Made by a program: the position numbers and the translations under genes. Source: Rhodopseudomonas pseudopalustris (GTDB lineage Bacteria; Pseudomonadota; Alphaproteobacteria; Rhizobiales; Xanthobacteraceae). Taken from it: a DNA stretch of 64,000 bases. The notes under the pieces are model-generated. The model was not told the origin of the DNA, ran no database searches, and saw only the letters and a program-made list of their open reading frames with translations. Location of the stretch: assembly GCF_900110435.1 (NCBI RefSeq), contig NZ_FODT01000013.1, positions 1 to 64,000 on the forward strand. Direction: 5' to 3'. Shown here in pieces: positions 41,141 to 50,114 of the stretch (the stretch's first letter is position 1; each line of letters starts with the position of its first letter).

Positions 41141-41933
41141 TGGCACCTCTTTGACTCCGACCGATCAGCCACTGCTGGTCGCGGACAACCTCTCGAAATC
41201 CTACGGTCGTTTGCAAGCCTGCCGCGACATCTCGTTCAAGCTCTACCCCGGCGAGGTGCTGGCGATCGTCGGCGAATCCGGGTCCGGCAAGTCGACCCTG
41301 CTGCAAATGCTGTCGGCGCAACTCACGCCGAGCACCGGGCAGGTCTCGTACCGGATGCGTGACGGCGTGCTCCGCGATCTCGCGGAGCTCGGAGAAGCCG
41401 AGCGGCGGTTTCTGTTTCGCACCGACTGGAGCTACGTGCACCAGGACCCGGCGCAGGGATTGCGGATGGCGGTGTCGGCCGGCGCCAATGTCGGCGAACG
41501 ACTGATGGCCGTGGGCTGGAATCACTACGGCCAAATCCGCGATACCGCCTCGTCGTGGCTGCAACGCGTGGAGATCGCGCTCGACCGCATCGACGACGCG
41601 CCGCGGACCTATTCCGGCGGCATGAGGCAGCGGCTGCAGATTGCGCGCAATCTGGTGACCGAGCCGCGGCTGATGTTCATGGACGAGCCGACCGGCGGTC
41701 TCGACGTCTCGGTGCAAGCGAGACTTCTCGATCTGCTCCGCGGCCTCGTCACCGACCTCGGCCTTGCCGCCGTGGTCGTCACCCACGACCTCGCAGTGGC
41801 GCGGCTGTTGTCGCATCGCGTGATGGTGATGCAGGGCGGTCGCGTGATCGAGACCGGCCTCACCGATCAGGTGCTCGACGATCCGCGCGAGCCCTACACC
41901 CAGCTTCTTGTCGCATCGATCCTACCGCCATGA
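41133..41933 (+). CDS. phnK: C-P lyase ABC-type ATPase PhnK
   Basis: A 266-residue soluble ABC ATPase that docks on the PhnGHIJ core. Walker A is GESGSGKST, the signature YSGGMRQRLQIARNL, Walker B LMFMDEPTGGLD and the switch His in VVVTHDLAVARL. The HQDPAQGLRMAVSAG segment after the Q-loop is typical of PhnK and oligopeptide-type ATPases. ATG 41133 follows GGAGAG and overlaps the phnJ end; the stop overlaps phnL (ATGA). Confidence 0.95.
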   Translation: MLDGTSLTPTDQPLLVADNLSKSYGRLQACRDISFKLYPGEVLAIVGESGSGKSTLLQMLSAQLTPSTGQVSYRMRDGVLRDLAELGEAERRFLFRTDWSYVHQDPAQGLRMAVSAGANVGERLMAVGWNHYGQIRDTASSWLQRVEIALDRIDDAPRTYSGGMRQRLQIARNLVTEPRLMFMDEPTGGLDVSVQARLLDLLRGLVTDLGLAAVVVTHDLAVARLLSHRVMVMQGGRVIETGLTDQVLDDPREPYTQLLVASILPP

Positions 41934-42640
41934 GCACGCCAATGTCCGCTATGATTCAACTGACCGATGCCGAAAAAGCCTTCACCATGCATCTGCAAGG
42001 GGGCGTGCGGCTTCCCGTGGTGCGCTGCGTGTCGTTCCACGTCGACGCTGGCGAATGCGTGGTGCTGGGTGGCCCATCCGGCGCCGGCAAGTCGTCCATC
42101 CTGAAGATGGTCTACGGCAATTATCGCTGCGACGCCGGCCGCATCGACATTCTGCATGGCGGTGCGACAATCAATCTCGCCACCGCCGAACCCCGGCAGG
42201 TGCTGGAGCTGCGCCGCTTCACCATCGGCTATGTCAGCCAGTTCCTGCGCGCTGTGCCGCGGGTGGCGGCCGTCGACGTGGTGGCGGAGCCTCTCGTCGC
42301 GAACGGCGTCGCCAAGGACGAGGCGCGTGCTCGCGCAGGCGAGCTGCTGAAACGGCTGAACATCGCCGAGCGGCTGTGGACGCTTCCGCCCGCGACATTC
42401 TCGGGCGGCGAGCAGCAACGCGTGAACATCGCCCGCGGCTTCATCGCGCATTTTCCGATCCTGCTGCTCGACGAACCGACTGCGTCGCTCGACGCCGCCA
42501 ATCGCGAGGTGGTGATGAGCCTGATCGACGAAAAGAAGCGCGATGGCGTCGCCATGATCGCCATCGTCCACGACGACGAGGTGCGCGCACGGATCGCCGA
42601 CCGGTTGATCGATGTCGCTAGCTTCGCCGCGGCGGCCTGA
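41930..42640 (+). CDS. phnL: C-P lyase ABC-type ATPase PhnL
   Basis: A 236-residue ABC ATPase needed with PhnGHI for the nucleosidase step. Walker A is GGPSGAGKSS, the signature FSGGEQQRVNIARGF, Walker B LLLDEPTASLD and the switch His in AIVHDDEVR. GYVSQFLRAVPRVAAVDVVA is the characteristic PhnL stretch. ATG 41930 overlaps the phnK stop; ATGs at 41942 and 41951 are alternatives. The stop is 15 bases before phnM. Confidence 0.95.
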   Translation: MSTPMSAMIQLTDAEKAFTMHLQGGVRLPVVRCVSFHVDAGECVVLGGPSGAGKSSILKMVYGNYRCDAGRIDILHGGATINLATAEPRQVLELRRFTIGYVSQFLRAVPRVAAVDVVAEPLVANGVAKDEARARAGELLKRLNIAERLWTLPPATFSGGEQQRVNIARGFIAHFPILLLDEPTASLDAANREVVMSLIDEKKRDGVAMIAIVHDDEVRARIADRLIDVASFAAAA

Positions 42641-42655
42641 AGAAAGAAGAAGTAG

Positions 42656-43810
42656 ATGACGACCAACTCAGAACTCGTTCTGCGCAACGCCCGCATCGTA
42701 TTGGCCGACCGCGTCATCGAGCGCGGCTGGATCGCCATGGAGAACGGCCGCATTGCCGAGATCGGCGAAACCGGCGTTCCCGCGGGCAGCCTCGATATGG
42801 GCGGTGATCTGGTGATCCCCGGCCTGATCGAGCTGCATACCGATCATCTCGAGGCGCACTACATGCCTCGCCCGAAGGTGCAGTGGAATCCGATCGCGGC
42901 CGTGGTGTCCTACGACAGTCAGCTTGCGACCTGCGGCATTACCACGGTGCTGGATTCGCTGAGGGTCTGGCGTGAGGAAGGCGCGGAAGACGTCGACGGA
43001 CAGGCCGGCGTGCTGGCGGAAGCGATCTCGGCAGCGCGCGACGCGAACCTGCTCCGCACCGAGCACTTCCTGCATTTGCGCTGCGAAATCCCGATGCCGA
43101 ATGTGGTCGCCGAGGCCAAGGAATTGATCGGCCGCCCCGACGTGCGGCTGATGTCGCTGATGGATCATACCCCGGGTCAGCGCCAGTTTCGCGATGAGGA
43201 GAAGCTGCGCGACTACTACCGTGGCAAGGGCGCCGGCACGACCGACGCAGAGCTCGACGCGATGTTCGCGCGAAGGCTGTACTGCAAGGAAACCTACGCC
43301 GAGGCCAATATGCGGGCGATCGTCGCGCTGGCGCACCAGCACGAGATTCCGCTGGCAAGCCACGACGACACCACCGATGAGAACGTCGTTGACGCCATCC
43401 GCGACCGGGTGGCGGTGGCCGAATTCCCGACCACGATCGAGGCCGCGCGTGGACTCCATGCAGCGGGAATCGACATCCTGATGGGGGCGCCGAACGTGGT
43501 GCGCGGCGGCTCGCATTCCGGTAACATCGCCGCGATCGATCTGGCGCGCGAGGGACTGTTGGACATCCTGTCGTCGGACTACATCCCCTCGAGTCTACTG
43601 ATGGCGGCGCTGCAATTGCCGCTGCGCGCGCCGGCGATCGATCTTGCCGCTGCGGTGCGCACCGTCACCAAGGCGCCCGCCGAAGCGGTCGGGCTCCCCG
43701 ATCGCGGCGAGATCGCGGTCGGCAAGCGGGCCGATCTGATCCGCGTCCACGTCGCCCACGACGTGCCGGCGGTGCGTAGCGTCTGGCGCGAGGGGCATCG
43801 CGTGGCATGA
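42656..43810 (+). CDS. phnM: Alpha-D-ribose 1-methylphosphonate 5-triphosphate diphosphatase PhnM
   Basis: The 384-residue amidohydrolase removes pyrophosphate from the triphosphate intermediate before the C-P lyase step. Metal-site and family blocks are LIELHTDHLEAHYMPRPKV, LMDHTPGQRQ, ASHDDTTDENV and [20 protein letters not shown], then SSDYIPSSLL and AVGKRADLIRV. It is the canonical copy, within the core operon; a divergent paralogue lies at 31568-32761. The stop overlaps phnN (ATGA). Confidence 0.96.
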   Translation: MTTNSELVLRNARIVLADRVIERGWIAMENGRIAEIGETGVPAGSLDMGGDLVIPGLIELHTDHLEAHYMPRPKVQWNPIAAVVSYDSQLATCGITTVLDSLRVWREEGAEDVDGQAGVLAEAISAARDANLLRTEHFLHLRCEIPMPNVVAEAKELIGRPDVRLMSLMDHTPGQRQFRDEEKLRDYYRGKGAGTTDAELDAMFARRLYCKETYAEANMRAIVALAHQHEIPLASHDDTTDENVVDAIRDRVAVAEFPTTIEAARGLHAAGIDILMGAPNVVRGGSHSGNIAAIDLAREGLLDILSSDYIPSSLLMAALQLPLRAPAIDLAAAVRTVTKAPAEAVGLPDRGEIAVGKRADLIRVHVAHDVPAVRSVWREGHRVA

Positions 43811-44400
43811 CCGGGATCGCGACCGTGATCACCCAGCAGAGCCGGCTTGGACCAGGCCGGCTGGTGCTGGTGGTCGGCCCGAGCGGCGCCGGCAAGGACA
43901 CGCTGCTCGGCATCGCCAAGGCCGCCAGCCTCGGCGAGAGCGGCATAGCCTTTGCGCGTCGCGTCGTTACGCGCGAGCCCTCGCTGGCGGAAGACAATCT
44001 GCAGAGCACGCCCGAGGCTTTCCGGAACATGGTCACCGCGGACGAGTTTGCGCTGCACTGGCAGGCGCACGGCCATTCCTACGGCCTGCTACGCACGATC
44101 GACAGCGACATTCGCGCAGGCCGCACCGTGGTGGCGAACGTCTCGCGCACCGTGATCGCCCAGGCCCGGCAGGCCTATGAGAACGTGATCGTGGTGCTGG
44201 TGACCGCCCCCGCAGACGTCCTCGCCAGCCGGATCGCGATGCGCGCGCGCAGCAGCGACGGCACCATTGCGGACCGTGTGAGCCGAACGGTCGACGGTAG
44301 CAACGATGCCGATTATACGATCATGAATGTCGCGGGCCGCGACGATCACGCCCGCGAGCTTCTGAAGATCATCCGCGATCAAGAGCCAGGCAAGAAGTGA
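43807..44400 (+). CDS. phnN: Ribose 1,5-bisphosphate phosphokinase PhnN
   Basis: A 197-residue P-loop kinase of the guanylate-kinase fold that turns ribose 1,5-bisphosphate into PRPP, returning C-P lyase product to nucleotide metabolism. Walker A is GPSGAGKDTLL; RRVVTREPSLAEDN and the YENVIVVLVTAPADVLASRI segment are typical. It overlaps phnM by four bases and the PPOX gene by four (GTGA). Confidence 0.94.
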   Translation: MTGIATVITQQSRLGPGRLVLVVGPSGAGKDTLLGIAKAASLGESGIAFARRVVTREPSLAEDNLQSTPEAFRNMVTADEFALHWQAHGHSYGLLRTIDSDIRAGRTVVANVSRTVIAQARQAYENVIVVLVTAPADVLASRIAMRARSSDGTIADRVSRTVDGSNDADYTIMNVAGRDDHARELLKIIRDQEPGKK

Positions 44401-45026
44401 GCAGCGCTTTGACGATTTCGGCGATTACATCGGTCGCGGACCTCGAGACGATCTACGGCATCCCGAACGACGCCTCGACCGAGAAGGTCGCGGATCGGAT
44501 CACGCCGCAATATCGCATTCTGATCGAACGGTCGCCATTTGCGGCGCTCGCGACCAGCGGCCCCGAGGGACTCGACTGTTCGCCGCGCGGAGACCTGCCC
44601 GGCTTCCTCCATATCCATGACGACAAAACGCTGATGCTCCCCGACCGGCGCGGCAATAACCGGATCGACTCGCTGCGCAACGTCGTCCGCGATCCGCGCG
44701 TGGCGCTGATGCTGCTGATCCCCGGTTCGATAAATGCGCTGCGGATCAATGGGCGCGCCATTGTTTCGGCCGATGCCGAATTGCTGGAATCGTTTCGCGT
44801 CCAGAGGAAATTGCCGCGCACCGTCATGGTGATGACGGTCGAGGAAATCTACTTTCAGTGCGGCCGCGCGATTATCAGGTCCGATTTGTGGAATCCGGTC
44901 AAGCATGTCGATCCGGAGACCCTGCCGACGCCCGGCCAGATCCTCGCGTCCATGACAGACAATCGCGTCGGTGGAGACGAGTACGATCGGGTCTGGCCGG
45001 AACGCGCCGGCCAGACGATGTGGTAG
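44397..45026 (+). CDS. PPOX-type FMN-binding flavoprotein, MSMEG_1061-like
   Basis: A 209-residue split-barrel flavoprotein of the pyridoxamine-phosphate-oxidase superfamily. Family blocks are SPFAALATSGPEGLDCSPRG, LMLPDRRGNNRIDSLRNVV and RVALMLLIPG, with LRINGRA later. Its GTG start lies inside the phnN stop codon (GTGA), so it is translated as the last gene of the C-P lyase operon. It has no assigned role in phosphonate use; it may reduce or oxidise a substrate or intermediate with FMN or F420. The stop is followed by a double hairpin. Confidence 0.85.
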   Translation: MSSALTISAITSVADLETIYGIPNDASTEKVADRITPQYRILIERSPFAALATSGPEGLDCSPRGDLPGFLHIHDDKTLMLPDRRGNNRIDSLRNVVRDPRVALMLLIPGSINALRINGRAIVSADAELLESFRVQRKLPRTVMVMTVEEIYFQCGRAIIRSDLWNPVKHVDPETLPTPGQILASMTDNRVGGDEYDRVWPERAGQTMW

Positions 45027-45036
45027 GGCGAACGGA

Positions 45037-45079
45037 CCGAAAGCGCGAGACCGCCGAGCTGGCGGTGAAGCGCTTTCGG
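45037..45079. terminator. Nested hairpin between the phn operon and dps
   Basis: A perfect 10-bp outer stem (45037-45046 with 45070-45079) encloses a 6-bp inner stem (45050-45055 with 45061-45066). It lies between the convergent PPOX and dps stops and can form on either strand. T-runs are poor. Confidence 0.7.
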
Positions 45080-45089
45080 GATCACTCAG

Positions 45090-45617
45090 TTATGTTTCGT
45101 TGCTGCTTTCCTGGCGACTGGCTTCGAACAGGAACCAGGTCCGGCGCTCGGTTTCGTCGATAAAATTCTCCAGCAGCCCGGCGCTCGCAGCGTCTTCGCA
45201 ATCGTCGACGATCTTGTGCGCCTTGCGCATCGCCGCTGCCATTTTCTTGTTGTCATTCATGAGCTCGCGCAGCATTTCGCGCGGCGGGACGTAGTCCTCG
45301 TTGTTGTCTTCGATCGTTTGCAGCTTGGCGATGTGGCCGATCGAACGCAGCGTCACGCCGCCGACCTTGCGGACTCGTTCCGCCAGCGCATCGGTCGTGG
45401 CGAAGATCTGTTCGGACTGCTCGTCGAGCAAGAGATGATAGTCGCGGAAATGCCGGCCGCTGACATGCCAGTGGAAGTTCTTCGTCTTCAGATACAGCGC
45501 GAAGGCGTCGGCGAGCAGCGTGTTGAGCGTAGCGGAGATCTTGTCGACGGACTGCTGCGGCAGATCAGTCGGGGTGTCGAGTTCGGGGGCGATGGAAGCT
45601 GATTTGACTTTGGTCAC
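45090..45617 (-). CDS. dps: Dps family DNA-binding ferritin-like protein
   Basis: A 175-residue miniferritin. The ferroxidase residues are visible in KTKNFHWHVSGRHFRDYHLL, then LDEQSEQIFATTDALAERVR (inter-subunit site with His, Asp and Glu). It forms dodecamers that oxidise and store iron and protect DNA in stress. The start is GTG 45617 with AGGGAAA before it; there is no in-frame ATG nearby. The frame stays open to 46235 only as a shadow of the methyltransferase region. Likely monocistronic. Confidence 0.94.
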   Translation of the reverse strand: MTKVKSASIAPELDTPTDLPQQSVDKISATLNTLLADAFALYLKTKNFHWHVSGRHFRDYHLLLDEQSEQIFATTDALAERVRKVGGVTLRSIGHIAKLQTIEDNNEDYVPPREMLRELMNDNKKMAAAMRKAHKIVDDCEDAASAGLLENFIDETERRTWFLFEASRQESSNET

Positions 45618-45896
45618 GGCGGCTTTCCCTGCAGTGATGGAGATATGGTCGGTTAAGCTGGGCGATCGGCGAAATCCCGGAAAACCGGGTAGCCCGCATC
45701 GATGATTTTTTGGATTTTTTGGCTGTATTCGTTGGTCAGCCCCGCAAAACGCGTTAGACCACCTACCAACGCGCCAAATTCCGCCGTGTTCCGTTGCTGG
45801 AACAAAATCGGGCGCGGACTTCCGCTCCGAAGGACGATCCGGCCGCTGCGTCACACACCCCGGATTCGAGCCTTTCCCGCCGGCTTCGAGGCCTCG

Positions 45897-46592
45897 ATGG
45901 ACGACTGGATCGACTATTACGACTCCACGCACACGATCTATGTCAGCAAGCGCCATCGCGACGTGCATTTCGACGAGATCGCCCGAGATATCGTCGGCTA
46001 CATCGGAGCCCCGGACGCAACGGTACTGGATTATTCCTGCGGCGAAGCGCTGTCCGCCGCCAAGGTTGCGGCGGCCTGCGGCACGCTGATCCTGGCCGAA
46101 CCAGCACCCGGGGTGCGCGGTCGGCTGAGCGTACGGTTCGCTCATCATCCGAACATCAAGGTTCGTTCGCTGGACGATCTGCAGCCGATGCCGAACGGCT
46201 CGCTGGACCTCGTGGTGATAAATTCGGTCGCGCAATACATGTCGCCGGCCGAGTTGGATCAGACGCTGACGCTGATCCGCCGGCTATTGCGGCGCGGTGG
46301 AAAGCTGGTGCTCGGCGACATCCTGCAGCCGCACGTCGGGATGAGCCGAGACGTGATCGCGCTGTTGCGCCTCGCAGCAAAGCACGGCTTCCTGCAGGAC
46401 GCGCTGTGGGGGCTGGCACGGACCGCACTGTCCGACTACCGGCAGCTCCGGACCAAAATCGGCCTTCAGCGTTACAGCGAAGCCGAGATTCTCGCCAAGC
46501 TCGCCGCCGCGGGATTCGCCGCGATCCGCGCAGACGTCAATATCGGCCACAATCCATGGCGGATGACCTTCATCGCGCGGCCCGCGAACTGA
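45897..46592 (+). CDS. Class I SAM-dependent methyltransferase
   Basis: A 231-residue protein. Motif I is degenerate but recognisable (ATVLDYSCGEALSAAKVAAA); the acidic loop after strand 2 is LILAEPAPGVR; DLVVINSVAQYMSPAELDQ matches motif IV and GGKLVLGDILQP the post-motif strand. It resembles small-molecule methyltransferases; the substrate is unknown. ATG 45897 follows GAGG; the longer open frame back to 45702 has no ribosome site. The neighbours give no functional hint. Confidence 0.82.
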   Translation: MDDWIDYYDSTHTIYVSKRHRDVHFDEIARDIVGYIGAPDATVLDYSCGEALSAAKVAAACGTLILAEPAPGVRGRLSVRFAHHPNIKVRSLDDLQPMPNGSLDLVVINSVAQYMSPAELDQTLTLIRRLLRRGGKLVLGDILQPHVGMSRDVIALLRLAAKHGFLQDALWGLARTALSDYRQLRTKIGLQRYSEAEILAKLAAAGFAAIRADVNIGHNPWRMTFIARPAN

Positions 46593-46758
46593 ACCGTCGC
46601 GATTAGTTGGCGACAGCGTGGAGCGGCGGCGCGCGATTTCCCACGCCGTGGAATACGCCGTGGTCGCAACGGATTAACACCATCTCAACTGCGATCGACT
46701 ACTTGGCACTATCGTCCGCCCCATTGATTAAGTCTCGTCACGCCCCAGGATGTGTCGA

Positions 46759-48744
46759 ATGAAATTGCCCCGGCTTTCGCTCGGTTTTCAGATCTACTCG
46801 ATTATTGCACTCAGCTTCTGCGGCCTAATCGGCCTCGCGATCATGCAGGCTAATACTCTTGACGACGCGCTGCGGGAGCAACGCCACAATGAGTTGGTGC
46901 ACATGACTGAGCTCGCCCTCGGCATCGCCCGCGACGAGCACGACGCCGCCACCCGCGGCCTGGTCACCCACCAGCAGGCACAAATCACCGCGGCGGAACG
47001 GATCGCCAAGATGCGCTACGGCAATGGCGACTATTTCTGGATCAATGATCTCGGTCCGAAGATGGTGATGCATCCGGTCAAGCCCGAGCTGAACGGCAAA
47101 GACCTGTCCGACGAAAAGGATCCGACCGGCAAGCGCCTGTTCGTGGCGTTCGTCGATACCGTGAAAGCGAGCGGCGCCGGCTTCGTCGACTATCGATGGC
47201 CGAAGCCCGGCGCCGACAGGCCGCAGCCGAAGATCTCCTATGTCGCCGGTTTTCAACCCTGGAACTGGGTGATCGGCACCGGCGTCTATGTTGATGATCT
47301 TGAGGCGCAGGTCTGGAGCAGCATTGAGCGGGTCATGGTCGCAGCCGGACTGATCATCGTGCTGCTCGGCGCAGTGACGCTGTTCATCGCTCGCCGGATG
47401 TCGTCAGCGCTCGGCGGGATGTCGGCCGCGGTGACCCGGTTGGGCGACGGCGATTTCGAGATCAGGCTGCCGGGGCTCGATCGCTCCGACGAACTCGGCG
47501 ACATGGCGCGCGCGATCGAGGCATTCAAGGTCAAGGCGATCGAAAAGGCCCGCGCCGACACCGCGCGCGACGCGGAGCTCCGCCGCATCGCCGAAGACGC
47601 CAAGCGGCAGGCGCTTCGCGACATGGCCGATACGGTCGAGCGCGAGACCGCGATTGCGGTCGACCAGGTCGCCAGCCGCACCGACCTGATGGCCCGTGGC
47701 GCAGTGCTGATGACCACCGGCGCGGAAATGCTCGGCCAGCAGAGCAGTGGCGTCGCCGCAGCCGCCGAGCAGGCGCTGGCGACATCGCAGATGGTCGCCG
47801 CCAGTTCGTCCGAGCTGAGCGCGTCGATCAACGAGATTGCCGCCAAGGTCACGTCGTCGCGCAATCTGACGCTCCGGGCCGTCAATGCGTCCAGCCAGGC
47901 CGAGACGATGATCGCCAAGCTGTCCGCAGCGGCGACGCGGGTCGGCGCGGTTACCAATCTGATCAGCGAGATCGCCGGTCAGACCAATCTTCTGGCGCTC
48001 AACGCCACCATCGAGGCGGCTCGCGCCGGCGACGCCGGCCGCGGTTTCGCCGTGGTCGCTGCGGAAGTGAAGTCGCTGGCTGAGCAGACCGCCAAGGCCA
48101 CAGGCGAGATCTCGCAACAGATCGACGAGATCCAGCAGGCCACATCCGACTCGGTCGAATCTATCAACGCGATCGGCGATGCGATCCGCAATGTCGACCA
48201 GGTATCGGCGGTGATCGCGACCTCGATCGATCAGCAGAGCACGGTCACGCGCGAGATCGCTCGCGCCGTCGCCGAGACCTCACAGGCGGCGCGCAACGTC
48301 GCGGCGCAGATCGTCACGGTCTCGAGCGAAGCGGTGAAAACGGGACGGCGCGCTGTCGAGATTCAGGACGGTTCGGTCGAAATCGCCAGCCGGATTGACA
48401 ATCTGCGCGGCGTTCTCACCCGCGTGATCCGCACCTCGACCGCCGACGTCGATCGCCGCGCGCACGCCCGGATCGACATCGAGCGCCCCGGAACGATCGA
48501 GGCCGGAGGCAGAACTTACGCCGTGCAAGTGCGGGATATTTCCGAAGCCGGCGCGCGGCTCGCCGACGCGATCGAAGCGCTTGGCCCGGATTGCGCCGTC
48601 ACACTCGGCATCGACGGCTTGCCCGGCAAGCTGCACGGTGTGATCGTCGCCAGCGACCCCGATCGGACGTTGGTGAAGTTCGACCTGTCGGAGCCGCAGC
48701 AACAGATCATCCGCAGCTTCGTCGCCCATCGCCGCGCCGCGTAG
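46759..48744 (+). CDS. Methyl-accepting chemotaxis protein with single Cache sensor and C-terminal PilZ domain
   Basis: A 661-residue chemoreceptor. TM1 (about 8-30) and TM2 (about 190-212) enclose a single-Cache domain ([33 protein letters not shown]). A HAMP domain, a coiled coil and the signaling tip follow ([20 protein letters not shown], then [20 protein letters not shown]). The last ~100 residues form a PilZ domain: [13 protein letters not shown] carries the R-x(3)-R element and DISEAGARL matches D/N-x-S-x(2)-G. PilZ domains bind cyclic di-GMP, so this receptor may couple chemotaxis to that messenger. ATG 46759 has AGGA eight bases ahead; an ATG at 46750 is less likely. It is not near other che genes. 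Confidence 0.94.
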   Translation: MKLPRLSLGFQIYSIIALSFCGLIGLAIMQANTLDDALREQRHNELVHMTELALGIARDEHDAATRGLVTHQQAQITAAERIAKMRYGNGDYFWINDLGPKMVMHPVKPELNGKDLSDEKDPTGKRLFVAFVDTVKASGAGFVDYRWPKPGADRPQPKISYVAGFQPWNWVIGTGVYVDDLEAQVWSSIERVMVAAGLIIVLLGAVTLFIARRMSSALGGMSAAVTRLGDGDFEIRLPGLDRSDELGDMARAIEAFKVKAIEKARADTARDAELRRIAEDAKRQALRDMADTVERETAIAVDQVASRTDLMARGAVLMTTGAEMLGQQSSGVAAAAEQALATSQMVAASSSELSASINEIAAKVTSSRNLTLRAVNASSQAETMIAKLSAAATRVGAVTNLISEIAGQTNLLALNATIEAARAGDAGRGFAVVAAEVKSLAEQTAKATGEISQQIDEIQQATSDSVESINAIGDAIRNVDQVSAVIATSIDQQSTVTREIARAVAETSQAARNVAAQIVTVSSEAVKTGRRAVEIQDGSVEIASRIDNLRGVLTRVIRTSTADVDRRAHARIDIERPGTIEAGGRTYAVQVRDISEAGARLADAIEALGPDCAVTLGIDGLPGKLHGVIVASDPDRTLVKFDLSEPQQQIIRSFVAHRRAA

Positions 48745-48830
48745 GCACAGGCCGGCGAGGGCATACAATCACGGGCCAATTCGATCGACCGGGCTATCAG
48801 CTTGGTTCGCTCGGCAGCGCTGCAGCGGGC

Positions 48831-49940
48831 TCACACGACGATGCTGAGCCGTTTCGCCGCCCGGGTGATGCCGGTGTAGAGCCAGCGGGCGCGGCTGTCC
48901 TGGAACGCGAAGCTCTCGTCGAACAGCACGACGTCGTCCCATTGCGAGCCCTGGCTCTTGTGCACCGTCAGCACATAGCCGTAGTCGAATTCATCGTAGG
49001 GCTTGCGCTGATCCCACGAAATATCCTCGATCCCGCCGGCGAAGCATTCGTTGCGAACCGAGACTTTGGTGAGCCGGCCGCCGAAATCCTCGTCGGGCGT
49101 CACCCGTAGCGTGATGATCTTCGACTTGGTCGGCGCGCGCGACTTCACCCGCCACAGCCCGCCGTTGAACAGCGCCTTCTTGCGGTTGTTGCGCAGGCAC
49201 ACCAGCTTGTCGCCGCCGACCGGCAGCGGGTCCTCGATGTTGAGACGCTGGCGGAAGCGGGCATTGTAGGCGCGGCGGGTGTTATTGCGGCCGACCAGCA
49301 CCTGGTCGGCGTCCATCACCCGCTGCGGATCGAGCGCGGCCTTCGTCACCACTTCGGTCTCGCCATAGCTGCCGATCTCGAGTCCGCGGCCCTCGCGCAC
49401 GTCCATCGACAGCCGCACGATCGGATCGTCCTGCGCCTGCCGATGCACCTCGGTCAGCATCACGTCTGGCTCACAATCGGTGAAGAAGCCGCCGCCCTGG
49501 ATCGGCGGCAATTGCGCCGGATCGCCGAGCACCAGCAGCGGGCAGTCGAACGACATCAGGTCGCGGCCGAGTTCCTCGTCGACCATCGAACACTCGTCGA
49601 TCACGATCAGCTTGGCCTTCGAGGCCGGCGCGTCGTCCCACAACTCAAAACTCGGTTGCTCGACGCCGCTCTCCTTGGTGCGATAGATCAGCGAATGGAT
49701 CGTCGAGGCGTCGTCGCAACCCTTGTTGCGCATCACCAGCGCCGCCTTGCCGGTGAAGGCCGCGAATTTCACCTCGCCGCTGACGCCATCGGCGATCTCG
49801 CGCGCAAGTGTGGTCTTGCCGGTGCCGGCATAGCCGAACAGCCGGAACACCAGCGGCGTGCCGTTTCGGCCGGGCTTCGCTTTCAGCCAGGCGCCGACGG
49901 CTTTCAGCGCGTCGTCCTGATGCGGGGTGAAGGTGGTCAT
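48831..49940 (-). CDS. Short RecD/Dda-like ATP-dependent DNA helicase
   Basis: A 369-residue superfamily-1 helicase. The sequence opens with FTPHQDDALKAVGAWL, then Walker A GYAGTGKTTLAREI, Walker B VIDECSMVDEELG, LVLGDPAQLPPI (motif III) and the C-terminal VLTVHKSQGSQWDDV and YTGITRAAKRL (motifs V-VI). It is far shorter than RecD and resembles phage Dda-type or RecD2-core helicases, seen as single genes in alphaproteobacteria. The role, perhaps in repair or recombination, is not known. ATG 49940 is chosen; the frame open to 50081 runs through a repeat element. Confidence 0.9.
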   Translation of the reverse strand: MTTFTPHQDDALKAVGAWLKAKPGRNGTPLVFRLFGYAGTGKTTLAREIADGVSGEVKFAAFTGKAALVMRNKGCDDASTIHSLIYRTKESGVEQPSFELWDDAPASKAKLIVIDECSMVDEELGRDLMSFDCPLLVLGDPAQLPPIQGGGFFTDCEPDVMLTEVHRQAQDDPIVRLSMDVREGRGLEIGSYGETEVVTKAALDPQRVMDADQVLVGRNNTRRAYNARFRQRLNIEDPLPVGGDKLVCLRNNRKKALFNGGLWRVKSRAPTKSKIITLRVTPDEDFGGRLTKVSVRNECFAGGIEDISWDQRKPYDEFDYGYVLTVHKSQGSQWDDVVLFDESFAFQDSRARWLYTGITRAAKRLSIVV

Positions 49941-50000
49941 GCGATCTCGCAGGCGCAGCACGCGGACGAAGCCCGCGGCGATTCGATGCCGGCAAGCTAT

Positions 50001-50098
50001 AGCGTTTTCGAGCGAAGTGGGCACCGGTTCGCATGAAGAAAACGAGTCAGACAAAACGGTAGGGCTCCGGTTCGGATTCAATCAGAACCGGAAAAGCT
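50001..50098. repeat. 98-bp dispersed palindromic repeat, copy 2
   Basis: It has the same length and most of the bases of the element at 23468-23565. It begins AGCGTTTTCGAGCGAAGTGG and its 3' half forms a hairpin (50066-50077 with 50081-50092, one mismatch). It lies between the helicase start and the transglutaminase stop. Confidence 0.8.
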
Positions 50099-50114
50099 CT
50101 CGCGTTTCGCGCGC

